NCBI RefSeq assembly: GCF_009727955.1
Contig: NZ_WOBR01000009.1
Location: 18,174-82,173, forward strand
Direction: 5' to 3'
DNA from: Aliivibrio fischeri
GTDB taxonomy: Bacteria; Pseudomonadota; Gammaproteobacteria; Enterobacterales; Vibrionaceae
DNA: 64,000 nt
Made by a program: the position numbers and the translations under genes. Under the pieces are notes generated by a model that saw only the letters and a program-made list of their open reading frames with translations, was not told the DNA's origin and made no database searches. The first letter of the stretch is position 1. Every line of letters starts with the position of its first letter. Below, piece by piece: positions 55,959 through 64,000 of the stretch.

Positions 55959-56048
55959 CTCTTTTTTCTTCAAATAAAAATTTGTCTTATCTGTTAGACG
56001 TTAACTTTATCTAACTTTCGTTTCTCCAAGTGGACACATAAGCTCGCT

Positions 56049-56068
56049 TACTGTATAAAACACCAGTT
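56049..56068. promoter_or_regulatory. LexA (SOS) box of yebG
   Basis: TACTGTATAAAACACCAGTT has the required CTG-N10-CAG and a good left half. It ends 21 bp before the yebG start. Confidence 0.88.
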
Positions 56069-56089
56069 AATTAAATAGGAGAGACGACC

Positions 56090-56380
56090 ATGGCTGTTAT
56101 CGTCAAATATGTAGTTGAGCGCAACGGAGAAGAGAAGATGACTTTTACCTCTAAATCGGAAGCCGATGCTTATGACAAAATGCTTGATATCGCAGATGAG
56201 CTTTTTACTTTTCTAGGTGAGAGTGAATTAATCGAAGATGAAGCTAAGCAAGAAGAGATGTCTTTATACCTAGCTAAGCATAAAGAAGAGCTTTTAATTG
56301 CTCTAGGTGCTAAGCGTAAACCTGCACCAAAAAAAGCAAAGATAAAAGCCGTTCAAGATGAAGAATCTGACGCAGCTTAA
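56090..56380 (+). CDS. yebG: SOS-inducible protein YebG
   Basis: A 96-residue protein of the YebG family, induced by DNA damage in E. coli and of unknown biochemical role. It begins MAVIVKYVVERNGEEKMTFTSKSEADAYDKMLDIAD and ends in a Lys/Ala-rich tail (RKPAPKKAKIKA), suggesting nucleic-acid contact. GGAGAG is a good ribosome site. The LexA box upstream supports SOS control. Confidence 0.93.
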   Translation: MAVIVKYVVERNGEEKMTFTSKSEADAYDKMLDIADELFTFLGESELIEDEAKQEEMSLYLAKHKEELLIALGAKRKPAPKKAKIKAVQDEESDAA

Positions 56381-56397
56381 TGACTAAACATACTTTC

Positions 56398-56428
56398 AAA
56401 ATAGCAGCCTAATCGCTGCTATTTTTAT
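56398..56428 (+). terminator. Terminator of yebG
   Basis: ATAGCAGC and GCTGCTAT with a six-base loop, followed by TTTTTATTT. Confidence 0.88.
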
Positions 56429-56597
56429 TTGTACTCTATGTATCGACTCTTTCTTTACTTTCTGCTTTTTTAACTTTTTCTATTTTTAACCAAAGTTTTA
56501 TGGTTTCGCTCTTCTATATCACAGCAACTCTCTTTATGATGTGAAGTAAGATTTATTTTTAAATACTAATATTTATATGGAAATGGAGAATCATTAC

Positions 56598-57629
56598 ATG
56601 GCTCATTTTGCTCTTGCCTTTGGTACAGCGACAAAAAACCGCGACAATAAAATTATTGAAGCTTTCTTCCCTCACCCAGTACTTAACCCTTCTGATGCAC
56701 TAGTTTCAGCAATTGCACAAGCAAGTGGTTACGCTGAAGGCAACCAAGCGATCGAAATTTCTTCTGAAGTTTGTACAGAACTTGCTAACGCATTTGCAGC
56801 AAGCGGTGATGTTGCTAACGCGGCATTTGCAGAAAAAGCAGTTCAATCTAAACAGCCATTAGTTCTTGTTGTTTTAGCTACTGATGAGCAACCTCAATCT
56901 GTTGCTGAAGGTTTCTTAAAACTTCAACTTATCTCTAACCGTTTAGTTAAACCACACGGCACTGTACTTGATGGCATCTTTGGTCTTCTACATAACATCG
57001 CTTGGACTAACCAAGGTCCAATCGATTTACCTGAACTTGCTGATCGTCAAATCGAAGCTCGTTTAGCTGGCGAAACACTAACTGTAGATTGCGTTGATAA
57101 ATTCCCTAAAATGGTGGATTACGTGGTTCCTACTGGTGTTCGTATTGCTGATACTTCGCGTGTTCGCCTAGGTGCTCATGTAGGTGAAGGCACAACAGTT
57201 ATGCACGAAGGTTTCATCAACTTTAACGCTGGTACTACGGGTGTTAGCATGGTTGAAGGCCGTATTTCTGCTGGTGTTGTTGTTGGCAATGGTTCTGATA
57301 TCGGCGGTGGTGCTTCTATCATGGGTACACTTTCTGGCGGCGGTAAAATGGTTATCTCTATTGGTGAGAACTGTCTACTTGGTGCTAATGCCGGTCTTGG
57401 TTTCCCAATGGGCGACCGTTGTACGATTGAATCAGGTCTATATGTTACTGCTGGCACAAAAGTAAGCATGCTAGATAATCAAGGCAAAGAAGTTGAAATT
57501 GCGAAAGCTCGTGATCTTGCTGGTAAAACCGATCTTCTATTCCGTCGTAATTCTATCACTGGTCAAATCGAGTGTTTAACTAACAAATCTGCAGTTGAAC
57601 TAAATAGCGAATTGCACAGCAATAACTAA
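56598..57629 (+). CDS. dapD: Tetrahydrodipicolinate N-succinyltransferase DapD (long type)
   Basis: DapD succinylates tetrahydrodipicolinate in lysine and meso-DAP biosynthesis. The start MAHFALAFGTATKNRDNKI gives 343 residues, with GGAG nine bases upstream; the seven-codon upstream extension is unlikely. The C-terminal half is a left-handed beta helix of hexapeptide repeats (VRLGAHVGEGTTVMHEGFINFNAG, GNGSDIGGGASIMGTLSGGG). This is the larger DapD type of Vibrio and Pseudomonas, not the 274-residue enterobacterial one. Codon use is the highly expressed type. Confidence 0.94.
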   Translation: MAHFALAFGTATKNRDNKIIEAFFPHPVLNPSDALVSAIAQASGYAEGNQAIEISSEVCTELANAFAASGDVANAAFAEKAVQSKQPLVLVVLATDEQPQSVAEGFLKLQLISNRLVKPHGTVLDGIFGLLHNIAWTNQGPIDLPELADRQIEARLAGETLTVDCVDKFPKMVDYVVPTGVRIADTSRVRLGAHVGEGTTVMHEGFINFNAGTTGVSMVEGRISAGVVVGNGSDIGGGASIMGTLSGGGKMVISIGENCLLGANAGLGFPMGDRCTIESGLYVTAGTKVSMLDNQGKEVEIAKARDLAGKTDLLFRRNSITGQIECLTNKSAVELNSELHSNN

Positions 57630-57693
57630 TTTTTAACTGAATTATGTGAATAAGGCATTCACGCTCTATTCATAAAGACCAAGGTAATCTTAT

Positions 57694-57729
57694 GGTCAGT
57701 AACGTAATTGTTACTGGCCATTTTTTTAT
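57694..57729 (+). terminator. Terminator of dapD
   Basis: GGTCAGTAAC and GTTACTGGCC pair (one wobble) with a six-base loop and are followed by ATTTTTTTATT. Confidence 0.85.
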
Positions 57730-57745
57730 TGATATAGGAAATAAA

Positions 57746-57934
57746 ATGAGACTACTACTTGCTTTATTGCTGCCTTGGTTACAGTTTTTTACGATAGGAC
57801 GTCCATTTAGCGGAATTATTTGTCTTATCTTACAAATCACATTAATTGGTTGGATCCCTGCTGCTATTTGGTCTGTTTATGCACTAAGCCAATATAGAAC
57901 AGATGAAAAAATTAAAGATGCTTTTGGGCGATAG
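57746..57934 (+). CDS. Small YqaE/Pmp3-like membrane protein
   Basis: A 62-residue protein with two membrane helices (MRLLLALLLPWLQFFTIG and SGIICLILQITLIGWIPAAIWSVYAL) and a short basic/acidic tail. The pattern LPWLQFF..GIICLILQITLIGWIPA fits the YqaE/Pmp3 family. Start ATG at 57746 with AGGAA seven bases before; the frame is open further upstream, but that part overlaps the dapD terminator. Function is not known; Pmp3 homologues affect membrane potential and stress. Confidence 0.75.
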   Translation: MRLLLALLLPWLQFFTIGRPFSGIICLILQITLIGWIPAAIWSVYALSQYRTDEKIKDAFGR

Positions 57935-57952
57935 AAATTAGAAAAACTCATA

Positions 57953-58885
57953 CTACGCCCTATAAACTGCAACGCTTTTCTCAATGGTTTGAATGAGTAA
58001 CTCTTTAAGCCATTGATAGCGTTTGTTCTCTTTATTTCTGGTTTGCCATATCAATTGAATATCAAATTCACCCACATTAATTGGTGGTTCTGAATGCACT
58101 AATTTTTCTGAAAAAAGATCTAATTGAGCCATTAACTCAGGAACCACACAAATTAAATCTCTTTTTTTCATTAAGTGTCTTATGGTTAAAAAATGCTTAG
58201 AGGCCACACTAACAGAGCGACTCACCCCTAATGCTTTTAACTCTTTATCTACCCCTGTTTTTAATGCTCCATCAGGACTGACTAATGCGTGAGGCAAAGA
58301 AATATAATCATTGAGGCTGATTGGCGAATTAAATGGATGCCGCAGTCCATCCCACATACATACGTGCTTTTCTGTGTATAACGTTTGATATTGAAATTCT
58401 CTCAACTCAGGTTTCATACTTCCGATAACGAGATCTAATGGCTCGGAATCAAAACGATCTTGATAGTTAGCTTTATCTACCGTAGTAAAACAAAGTTGTG
58501 CATTTGGCGCTAATTGATGAATAGCATCAAAAATATCTGCAGCAAAAAGAAGTTCTGCGTAATCCGTCATCCCTATTTTAAAAGTACCGGTAAACTCACT
58601 CGCTTCAAACGTATCCACCTTTAAAATATCACCAGAGATCGTTTGTAATACTTTATTAACTAAAGGATATAATTGAATCGCTTTTGCTGTAGGGATCATT
58701 TGATGTCCTTGTCTTTCAAACAAAGGATCATGTAGTAACTCACGCAGGCGAGAAAGGCTATGACTCATCGCTGATTGACCCACAAACAATTTATTTGCAG
58801 CGAGTGAAACGCTTTTGGTTTCCATTAAAGTGCTAAAAGCGACTAATAAATTTAAGTCTACCGCTTTCCAATTAATTTCATTCAT
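57953..58885 (-). CDS. LysR-family transcriptional regulator, divergent from chrA
   Basis: Start at MNEINWKAVDLNLLVAFSTLMETKSVSLAANKLF gives 310 residues; the 21-codon upstream extension is not supported. The DNA-binding domain (VGQSAMSHSLSRLRELLHDPLFERQG) and effector domain (FKIGMTDYAELLFAADIF) place it near the NodD/SyrM-like branch. It is separated from chrA by 109 bp and probably controls it; the ligand is unknown. Confidence 0.87.
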   Translation of the reverse strand: MNEINWKAVDLNLLVAFSTLMETKSVSLAANKLFVGQSAMSHSLSRLRELLHDPLFERQGHQMIPTAKAIQLYPLVNKVLQTISGDILKVDTFEASEFTGTFKIGMTDYAELLFAADIFDAIHQLAPNAQLCFTTVDKANYQDRFDSEPLDLVIGSMKPELREFQYQTLYTEKHVCMWDGLRHPFNSPISLNDYISLPHALVSPDGALKTGVDKELKALGVSRSVSVASKHFLTIRHLMKKRDLICVVPELMAQLDLFSEKLVHSEPPINVGEFDIQLIWQTRNKENKRYQWLKELLIQTIEKSVAVYRA

Positions 58886-58994
58886 AGTTAATAACAATAC
58901 AATCGATTTGAATAATTTTATAGTAACTCGTAATCTTGAACTCATCAAAATTGAATATCCAAAATTGGATCACACATCAAAAGCTGAGTACGTT

Positions 58995-60146
58995 ATGTTT
59001 GAAATATTTAAACGATTTTTTTTGTTAGGCTGGGTAAGCTTTGGTGGGCCAGCTGCCCACATTGGTTACTTTAGAAATGAATTTGTTCAAAAACGTGGAT
59101 GGATTAGTGAAGAAGAATACGCTCAATTAATAGCATTAAGCCAATTTTTACCAGGACCTGGCTCAAGCCAAGTGGGTTTCGCATTAGGCTACCACCGCAA
59201 AGGTCTTCTGGGGGCTTTATTAGCTTCTATTAGCTTTACATTACCGTCTATTCTCATCATGGTATTACTTGCGAATATCAGTCACTCATTTTTTGGTAAT
59301 GACGTTTTTGAAGGTGTTATTCACGGTTTAAAATCACTCGCTGTCGTCGTCGTTGCTGATGCTATTATGGGGATGTATAAAAGTTTCTGTAAAGATAAGC
59401 TCACCGTCTTCCTTTGTATAATGACAGCAACGTTGTTACTGATTTTACCGTCTATCACAACTCAATTGCTCGCATTATTTATTGCGGCACTGATTGGACG
59501 CTTTTACCTAAAATCAGATAATAAAGAACAAATTGAGCAAGACTCAAAAGGCATCAATTGGCTTCCTTTAATTATCTTTGCTTTATGCTTTTTTGTATTA
59601 CCTACAGTTGTAAGTTACTCACCACTACTTGGTTTATTTTCAGACTTTTTCCAAGCAGGTAGCTTAGTATTTGGTGGCGGCCACGTTGTTCTACCGTTAC
59701 TACAAAATATTGTTGGTGACCAAGTAAGTACGGACAGCTTTTTAACCGGTTATGCTGCAGCACAAGCCGTTCCTGGACCTATGTTTACCTTTGCGACCTT
59801 CTTAGGCTACGAGCTATGGAGTGAGCAACCAGTACTTGGCGCTATAATTGCTACTGTTGCTATTTTCCTACCGGGTTTCTTATTAGTTCTTGGAGTATTT
59901 AATCACTGGCAAGTACTTGCTAAAAAACCTGCACTTTCAGGAGCGATTATTGGTATTAATGCAGCGGTTGTGGGATTACTAATTTCTGCGTTGTATGATC
60001 CAGTATTCACAAGCGCTGTTAATTCTGGCTTAGATATGGCGTTAGTAATTATTGGTTTTGCACTATTAAAAGTGGCTAAACTTCCAATCGTTGGATTAGT
60101 TAGCTTCTTTATTATTGCAGGTGGTGTGTTGCCTTTTGTTGGGTGA
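58995..60146 (+). CDS. chrA: Chromate transporter ChrA family protein
   Basis: A 383-residue membrane protein made of two CHR domains, each starting with a conserved block: FFLLGWVSFGGPAAHIGYFRNEFV in the first half, and FFQAGSLVFGGGHVVLPLLQNIV in the second; also LSQFLPGPGSSQ and AAQAVPGPMFTFATFLGY. The ATG at 58995 is chosen because the earlier 60 codons of the frame run into the LysR gene on the other strand. ChrA expels chromate in some bacteria; the natural substrate here is not known. Confidence 0.92.
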   Translation: MFEIFKRFFLLGWVSFGGPAAHIGYFRNEFVQKRGWISEEEYAQLIALSQFLPGPGSSQVGFALGYHRKGLLGALLASISFTLPSILIMVLLANISHSFFGNDVFEGVIHGLKSLAVVVVADAIMGMYKSFCKDKLTVFLCIMTATLLLILPSITTQLLALFIAALIGRFYLKSDNKEQIEQDSKGINWLPLIIFALCFFVLPTVVSYSPLLGLFSDFFQAGSLVFGGGHVVLPLLQNIVGDQVSTDSFLTGYAAAQAVPGPMFTFATFLGYELWSEQPVLGAIIATVAIFLPGFLLVLGVFNHWQVLAKKPALSGAIIGINAAVVGLLISALYDPVFTSAVNSGLDMALVIIGFALLKVAKLPIVGLVSFFIIAGGVLPFVG

Positions 60147-60158
60147 TTGATGAAAACA

Positions 60159-60194
60159 AAGGTGGGTACAGATTACTATAAATGCTCACCTTTA
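60159..60194. terminator. Bidirectional terminator between chrA and the minor pilin gene
   Basis: AAAGGTG and CACCTTT pair around a 22-base loop. T-rich tails (TATTTACC; TTGTTTTC) occur on both sides. Confidence 0.65.
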
Positions 60195-60195
60195 T

Positions 60196-60633
60196 TTACC
60201 AACACTCACTAGGGCTCGCTACATTAAACTGGTTTAGCGTAATCTCATTATAACTATTACCTGCGCAGGTATCATTTTGTTGTTCATTTTTAGGGACCGC
60301 TTTAATTGTGTAAGTCGTTGCAGTCAAATCCTCAAAACTCAAGGTATATTTATCTAATTGCGTATCACAGAAAGAACAGGTTCCTCCGCTGAGGATTGAT
60401 GATGCGATACTAGAATAGCTATTTATATACTTCTCTTCGATTTCTAATTGAATCTTTGCAATATCCGCCAATACAGCAATTCTATTAGCTTTTAAAATAT
60501 GATTTGTATATGCAGGATAAGCAATAGCAGACAACAGACCTATCACAGCAATAGCAATCATTAATTCGATCAATGTCATACCTCTTGTATGATTATATTT
60601 AGAATTACATTTATTTATTAGAATCATTTCCAT
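60196..60633 (-). CDS. Type IV minor pilin, PilE-like
   Basis: A pilin precursor of 145 residues. A leader of 18 residues ends in Gly before MTLIELMIAIAVIGLLSAIAYPAY, with the pilin Glu at position 5. The C-terminal part has two cysteine pairs (TCSFCDTQ and DTCAGNSY..SECW), as in PilE/VC0857-type minor pilins. It is on the minus strand and diverges from fimT with 97 bp between. The first ATG is used; a second ATG two codons on is possible. Confidence 0.88.
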   Translation of the reverse strand: MEMILINKCNSKYNHTRGMTLIELMIAIAVIGLLSAIAYPAYTNHILKANRIAVLADIAKIQLEIEEKYINSYSSIASSILSGGTCSFCDTQLDKYTLSFEDLTATTYTIKAVPKNEQQNDTCAGNSYNEITLNQFNVASPSECW

Positions 60634-60730
60634 TTATCCTCTACCCAGCATCTTTATATTCTTAATAGTTGATATAATTTACGCAAGCGTTATTGCTGCT
60701 CTATCAATAAGTTACAAAGGAAATTGAGAG

Positions 60731-61246
60731 ATGAATCGCGGGTTTACCTTACTAGAGCTTTTAATTACGGTTACCGTTTTAGCAATACTATTATCTGTTG
60801 TAACTCCAAACTTCAATACCATAAATAACAGCGTAAAAATGGAGCGTTTAGCAACAGAATTAAATGGTTTTTTAATTCAAGCGAAATCAGAAGCTGTACT
60901 AAAAAATAAAGATTTATGGGTTCATATTTCATTCCCTAAAACAGAAGAAAATAAAACAGGTTCATGGAATTTAGTACTAAGAGATTCTTCGGCTCTTTCT
61001 GGAAATATGATTGCTTATTTAGATGGTAGTAACTTCAAAGGTATAACCTTAAAACATACATATACATATCAAAAAACTAAATTTGAAGGAATACGAGGAC
61101 GACCAGCACCAGGTTCGTTTACTTTCTACCCAAATACCGACACTACAAAAGCCTTAAAGGTTTTTCTATCTAACCCACCAGGCAGAATTAAAATTTGCTA
61201 TGACAATACGAGTGGAACTCTCTATGGCTATAATTCCTGTTCATAA
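60731..61246 (+). CDS. fimT: Type IV minor pilin, FimT/GspH family
   Basis: The 171-residue precursor has a very short leader MNRG before FTLLELLITVTVLAILLSVVTPNF, the class III signal with Glu5. The globular part contains VKMERLATELNGFLIQAKSEAVLKNKDLWVHI and the C-terminal RIKICYDN, as in FimT. First gene of a four-gene operon (fimT-pilW-pilX-pilV) with overlaps throughout; the set resembles the VC0858-VC0861 minor pilins of V. cholerae. Confidence 0.9.
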   Translation: MNRGFTLLELLITVTVLAILLSVVTPNFNTINNSVKMERLATELNGFLIQAKSEAVLKNKDLWVHISFPKTEENKTGSWNLVLRDSSALSGNMIAYLDGSNFKGITLKHTYTYQKTKFEGIRGRPAPGSFTFYPNTDTTKALKVFLSNPPGRIKICYDNTSGTLYGYNSCS

Positions 61247-61844
61247 ATATAAACAGAAAGGCGCCTCTCTGATTGAACTTCTTATTGCATCTTTTATAGG
61301 AATTATTGCTATCAGTCTTGTTGGTTCTATTTTTATTAATGGTCAACGTGTAGCAAAAGAACGAGGGTTGGAACTACTATTAACACAAAATCTAACTAGT
61401 ACAATGCAAATCATTAAAGAAGATATTCAAAGAGCTGGTTATGATGGCGCTGATGGACAATCAATTAAATTATCCGGAGCAGTAAACATTATTGAAATAA
61501 CCTCAGATAGCATTGGCTTTGCATATCATCGAAAAATGTCTGGAGCACAAAAAACATACCAAAACATCGTATACAAATACTCTTCTATAGATAAAAAATT
61601 AAAAGTTTGCGAAGAAAAAACTCTTATCACTCAACGAAAAGAAATAGCTGAAGTTGGTGACTGTAATTCACTCTTTGACTCGCAAAATATACATGTAACT
61701 GCTTTTTCAATAATTAGTACTCCTCTAGTCACAAGCTCTGCAATGTCATCAATTATAGATGTTCGACTTGACGCAAAATTAGTGAATATACCGACAATGA
61801 CAAAAAGTTTAAGTTTCAGAGCAAAACAAAGGAACTGGCAATAA
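61224..61844 (+). CDS. Type IV minor pilin PilW-like
   Basis: The start at 61224 (MAIIPVHKYKQKGASLIELLIASFIG) has GTGGAA in the right place; an ATG 24 bp earlier is possible. The leader is cleaved at Gly before ASLIELL. The 206-residue protein overlaps fimT by 23 bp and touches the next start (TAATG). VKEDIQRAGYDGADG is the usual PilW block. Confidence 0.88.
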   Translation: MAIIPVHKYKQKGASLIELLIASFIGIIAISLVGSIFINGQRVAKERGLELLLTQNLTSTMQIIKEDIQRAGYDGADGQSIKLSGAVNIIEITSDSIGFAYHRKMSGAQKTYQNIVYKYSSIDKKLKVCEEKTLITQRKEIAEVGDCNSLFDSQNIHVTAFSIISTPLVTSSAMSSIIDVRLDAKLVNIPTMTKSLSFRAKQRNWQ

Positions 61845-63088
61845 TGAAGACAAAGAGTGAAAAAGGTGCTGTTGTTCTAATAATGACATCATTACTAATC
61901 CTTGCCGCTTTAATTTTATCTCTGGGTACTTATAAAAGTACTTTTTATCAAATCAAAAGAGCGCAAAACGAAGTATTAGCAAAACAAGGGCACTGGAGAG
62001 CAGAGGGTGCAATTGAATGCTTATTTACTTTTATCAGTGAGACAAAAACTGAACCATCTCTTCTATCTAAAAATAACAGTTCAACAGAATATAATGACTT
62101 GAAATCAGCTTGTAATATCTCTTATCCACTCGAAAACCTTTATGCTAAAACAATTTCTTCAGCGAGCTCAACAATTTCTTATCAATTAACCTATGAACAT
62201 AATAATGAAGAGCTTATTAAGAAAAATATTATTCCGAAAATAACTTATGGTAATGGTGCTATACAAGCTAGAGGTAATCTAATAATTGATGGTTCCTTAA
62301 ATGTCTATCCAGACGTTACCGGAGATAAAATTGATGATAAAGATAAATGTGTTGCTATAAAATACACAGGAGCCATTGATTATAGATTCTCAGGTTCAGG
62401 ATTAAAAACGTTAAACCCTGAAGATAATGGCCCATACGATGGTTATAAAGGAACATGCCATGCGTCCACAAAATCAAATATTAATATATCATCTAAAACA
62501 GATGACCCTGCAACTTCCAGTAATTTTCTTTCTGATTATATAAAAGAAAATCACTATGACCCATTTGAAGCATTTTTTCAAAAACCTCGTTCCAAATTAG
62601 CTGAAGTAAAAAATGAGTATACAGTCATTAGCGGTAGCAAATTAAATTGTGACGATTTAATTGCGAATGCGTTTACGAGTAGCGATAAAGTGTGGGTGCT
62701 CGGCAATTGTGACCTAGGAGATGGACATTCACTAACATCATTACCACAAACACCTCGTAATCTTGTAATTGAAGGTGGCGTTCTTGGTATTTACAGTGCT
62801 GTCAATTTTTATGGCTCAGTATATCACATGTATCACCATTCACCGGGTCTAGACTTAACCACTAATTGGGATGGTATGGTTAGCGCAAACACTCTAAGCA
62901 GTGATGATAAAAAAACAGTTTCTCACTTCCAAGCAGGAGCTTTTGTTCCTACTGGTGGATTAATTTTAGATACTCCAAATTCCTCAACATTACTTAGAGG
63001 ATCTATTATATTTAAGTATAAGAGAGCCGCCCGTAAAGAAGAATATAATAATTTCACTTGGCAAAAAGGATCTTGGAATGATCTCTAG
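61844..63088 (+). CDS. PilX-like minor pilin with an unusually large C-terminal domain
   Basis: The N-terminus (KSEKGAVVLIMTSLLILAALILSLGTYKSTFYQIKRAQNEVLAKQ) is of the PilX type: class III leader and hydrophobic helix without Glu5. The product is 414 residues, about twice the size of typical PilX. The extra C-terminal 270 residues are rich in Gly, Ser, Thr and Asn, with four or more cysteines and repeating beta-strand-like stretches (IIDGSLNVYPDVTGDKIDDK); I cannot name a fold. It overlaps pilW by one base and pilV by 11. Confidence 0.85.
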   Translation: MKTKSEKGAVVLIMTSLLILAALILSLGTYKSTFYQIKRAQNEVLAKQGHWRAEGAIECLFTFISETKTEPSLLSKNNSSTEYNDLKSACNISYPLENLYAKTISSASSTISYQLTYEHNNEELIKKNIIPKITYGNGAIQARGNLIIDGSLNVYPDVTGDKIDDKDKCVAIKYTGAIDYRFSGSGLKTLNPEDNGPYDGYKGTCHASTKSNINISSKTDDPATSSNFLSDYIKENHYDPFEAFFQKPRSKLAEVKNEYTVISGSKLNCDDLIANAFTSSDKVWVLGNCDLGDGHSLTSLPQTPRNLVIEGGVLGIYSAVNFYGSVYHMYHHSPGLDLTTNWDGMVSANTLSSDDKKTVSHFQAGAFVPTGGLILDTPNSSTLLRGSIIFKYKRAARKEEYNNFTWQKGSWNDL

Positions 63089-63485
63089 ACAAAAAGGATT
63101 TAATCTTCTTGAAATAATGATTTCATTTACCATCATTGGTATTGGGGCTCTGGGGCTATTAAAGTTACAAACTTTTATCGAACTTAAATCCGAATACGCA
63201 ACAAGAAGTATTGAAGCTCTCTATAACGCTGAAGCTCAATTAGAAAAATTTCGTAGTCGCTCAACCTCTGGAGCTGGTGGAACTATTACTTATGATTCCA
63301 TTACGACATCATCAGATGATGTCACAATCAATGGTATTACATATACGTTAAGTTGGAATGTAGATAGCATTATTTCAGCCTCCGCAAAGCACATCACAAT
63401 ATCTAGTGCTTGGGACACAAGACATGGAAATCAAGAATTCATAACCTTAGAAACCATCATATCCAAATACAACGAATTTGATTAA
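63078..63485 (+). CDS. Type IV minor pilin PilV-like
   Basis: The 135-residue precursor begins MISRQKGFNLLEIMISFTIIGIGALGLLKLQ, a class III signal with Glu5 and the GLLKLQ block of PilV. Last gene of the minor-pilin operon. Only a weak hairpin without T-tract (CCCCA/TGGGG, 63528-63545) follows, so termination may rely on the region of the convergent rRNA terminator. Confidence 0.88.
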   Translation: MISRQKGFNLLEIMISFTIIGIGALGLLKLQTFIELKSEYATRSIEALYNAEAQLEKFRSRSTSGAGGTITYDSITTSSDDVTINGITYTLSWNVDSIISASAKHITISSAWDTRHGNQEFITLETIISKYNEFD

Positions 63486-63578
63486 TAGTTAAACATGAGA
63501 GTAATACTTTATAATCCCGAATATTCGCCCCATCTTATGGTGGGGGAATTTGCTGATCTTTTCTCAAATCGCAGATAG

Positions 63579-63613
63579 CAAAAAGGCTCATACCTTTCGA
63601 TATGAGCCTTTTT
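63579..63613 (-). terminator. Rho-independent terminator of the rRNA operon
   Basis: GGCTCATA and TATGAGCC form a perfect 8-bp stem with eight-base loop, extended by A/T pairs, followed by five T on the minus strand. It would also work in part for the pilin operon, from the other side. Confidence 0.93.
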
Positions 63614-63617
63614 AATA

Positions 63618-63694
<77 letters not shown>

Positions 63695-63730
63695 GTAGTT
63701 ATTTTAAAGACTTAACTCTGTCTAAATAAG

Positions 63731-63807
63731 TGGCGGAGTGGACGGGACTCGAACCCGCGACCCCCGGCGTGACAGGCCGGTATTCTAACCAACTGAACTA
63801 CCACTCC
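63731..63807 (-). tRNA. tRNA-Asp (anticodon GTC)
   Basis: The minus strand gives GGAGTGG..CCACTCC acceptor, anticodon loop CTGTCAC, T-loop TTCGAGT and encoded CCA. It is 66 bp after 5S and 36 bp before tRNA-Trp. The order 5S-Asp-Trp is also that of E. coli rrnC. Confidence 0.97.
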
Positions 63808-63873
63808 GCAGTGTCTATTCAGCATATTGCTATTTTTGATTTTACTTTTAATAAAAAGTAAAAATAAATTGGA

Positions 63874-63992
63874 AGCCTGGCGATGTCCTACTCTCACATG
63901 GGGAAACCCCACACTACCATCGGCGCTATTACGTTTCACTTCTGAGTTCGGCATGGGATCAGGTGGGTCCATAATGCTATGGTCGCCAAGCA
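63874..63992 (-). rRNA. rrf: 5S ribosomal RNA
   Basis: On the minus strand the sequence runs from TGCTTGGCGACC to CATCGCCAGGCT, with the conserved CCGAACTCAGAAGTGAAAC and GATGGTAGTGTGG. It is about 119 nt. The 5' and 3' ends pair as in other 5S RNAs. The 23S gene should lie just beyond the window. Confidence 0.97.
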
Positions 63993-64000
63993 AATTCTTT

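Noticed and set aside
63712..63993. Open frame of 93 codons on the minus strand at the window end
   Set aside because: It covers 5S rRNA and tRNA-Asp; it is not a protein gene.

Overview
The window looks like part of the large chromosome of a member of the Vibrionaceae, most likely Aliivibrio (A. fischeri or a close relative). The DNA is AT-rich. The gene order (ispG-rodZ-pilW-rlmN-ndk-pepB-isc-trmJ-suhB; queF/syd; ppnN-xni-rlmM-ygdD-gcvA-gcvB-csdA-csdE-tcdA-mltA-argA-recCBD; minor pilins) is that of a gammaproteobacterium with Vibrio-type inserts (DUF3549, DUF2850). An NsrR-type alternative oxidase gene and dispersed hairpin repeats with TAATACCAATC ends also fit Aliivibrio. The species name is inference; the family-level call is strong.

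Layout. 1-6,140 (minus strand): isoprenoid gene ispG (cut by the window edge), rodZ, pilus lipoprotein pilW, rlmN, ndk and pepB. 6,371-12,073 (minus): the complete Fe-S cluster assembly locus iscR-iscS-iscU-iscA-hscB-hscA-fdx plus iscX, with two abutting IscR operators in front and two terminator-like hairpins inside. 12,181-16,520: trmJ, then suhB with a boxA-like leader, truC, yqcC and two DUF genes. 16,587-23,639 (minus): a beta-glucoside utilisation cluster made of a LamB-type porin, LacI regulator, PTS IIA, ROK kinase, 6-phospho-beta-glucosidase, IIB and IIC, with a tandem LacI-type operator upstream.

23,640-24,601 has no protein gene but is full of signals. A CsrB-type regulatory RNA lies on the minus strand (very many GGA motifs, sigma70-like promoter, rho-independent terminator), with a GacA/UvrY-like site about 176 bp upstream of its start and a near-perfect CRP site further out. 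24,602-34,157 holds yaiI, a Zn-ribbon protein, syd, queF, a TPR protein with a degenerate GGDEF-like domain, a diguanylate cyclase, ppnN and xni.

34,420-43,568: rlmM, ygdD and gcvA; the GcvB small RNA divergent from gcvA; csdA, csdE, tcdA, mltA, DUF2850, argA and an SMR pump. 43,795-53,150: recC, recB and recD (no ptrA between recC and recB). 53,232-60,146: TDT transporter, LysR regulators, NsrR-controlled aox, SOS-controlled yebG, dapD, a small membrane protein and chrA. 60,196-63,485: a set of five type IV minor pilins. 63,579-64,000: the distal end of an rRNA operon (5S, tRNA-Asp, tRNA-Trp) on the minus strand.

No prophage, CRISPR array, complete insertion sequence or obviously new defence system was seen. 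The most rewarding material is regulatory: CsrB, GcvB, the suhB boxA leader, the IscR, NsrR, LexA and LacI operators, hairpins within isc, a start-codon hairpin at recC, and several repeat families.
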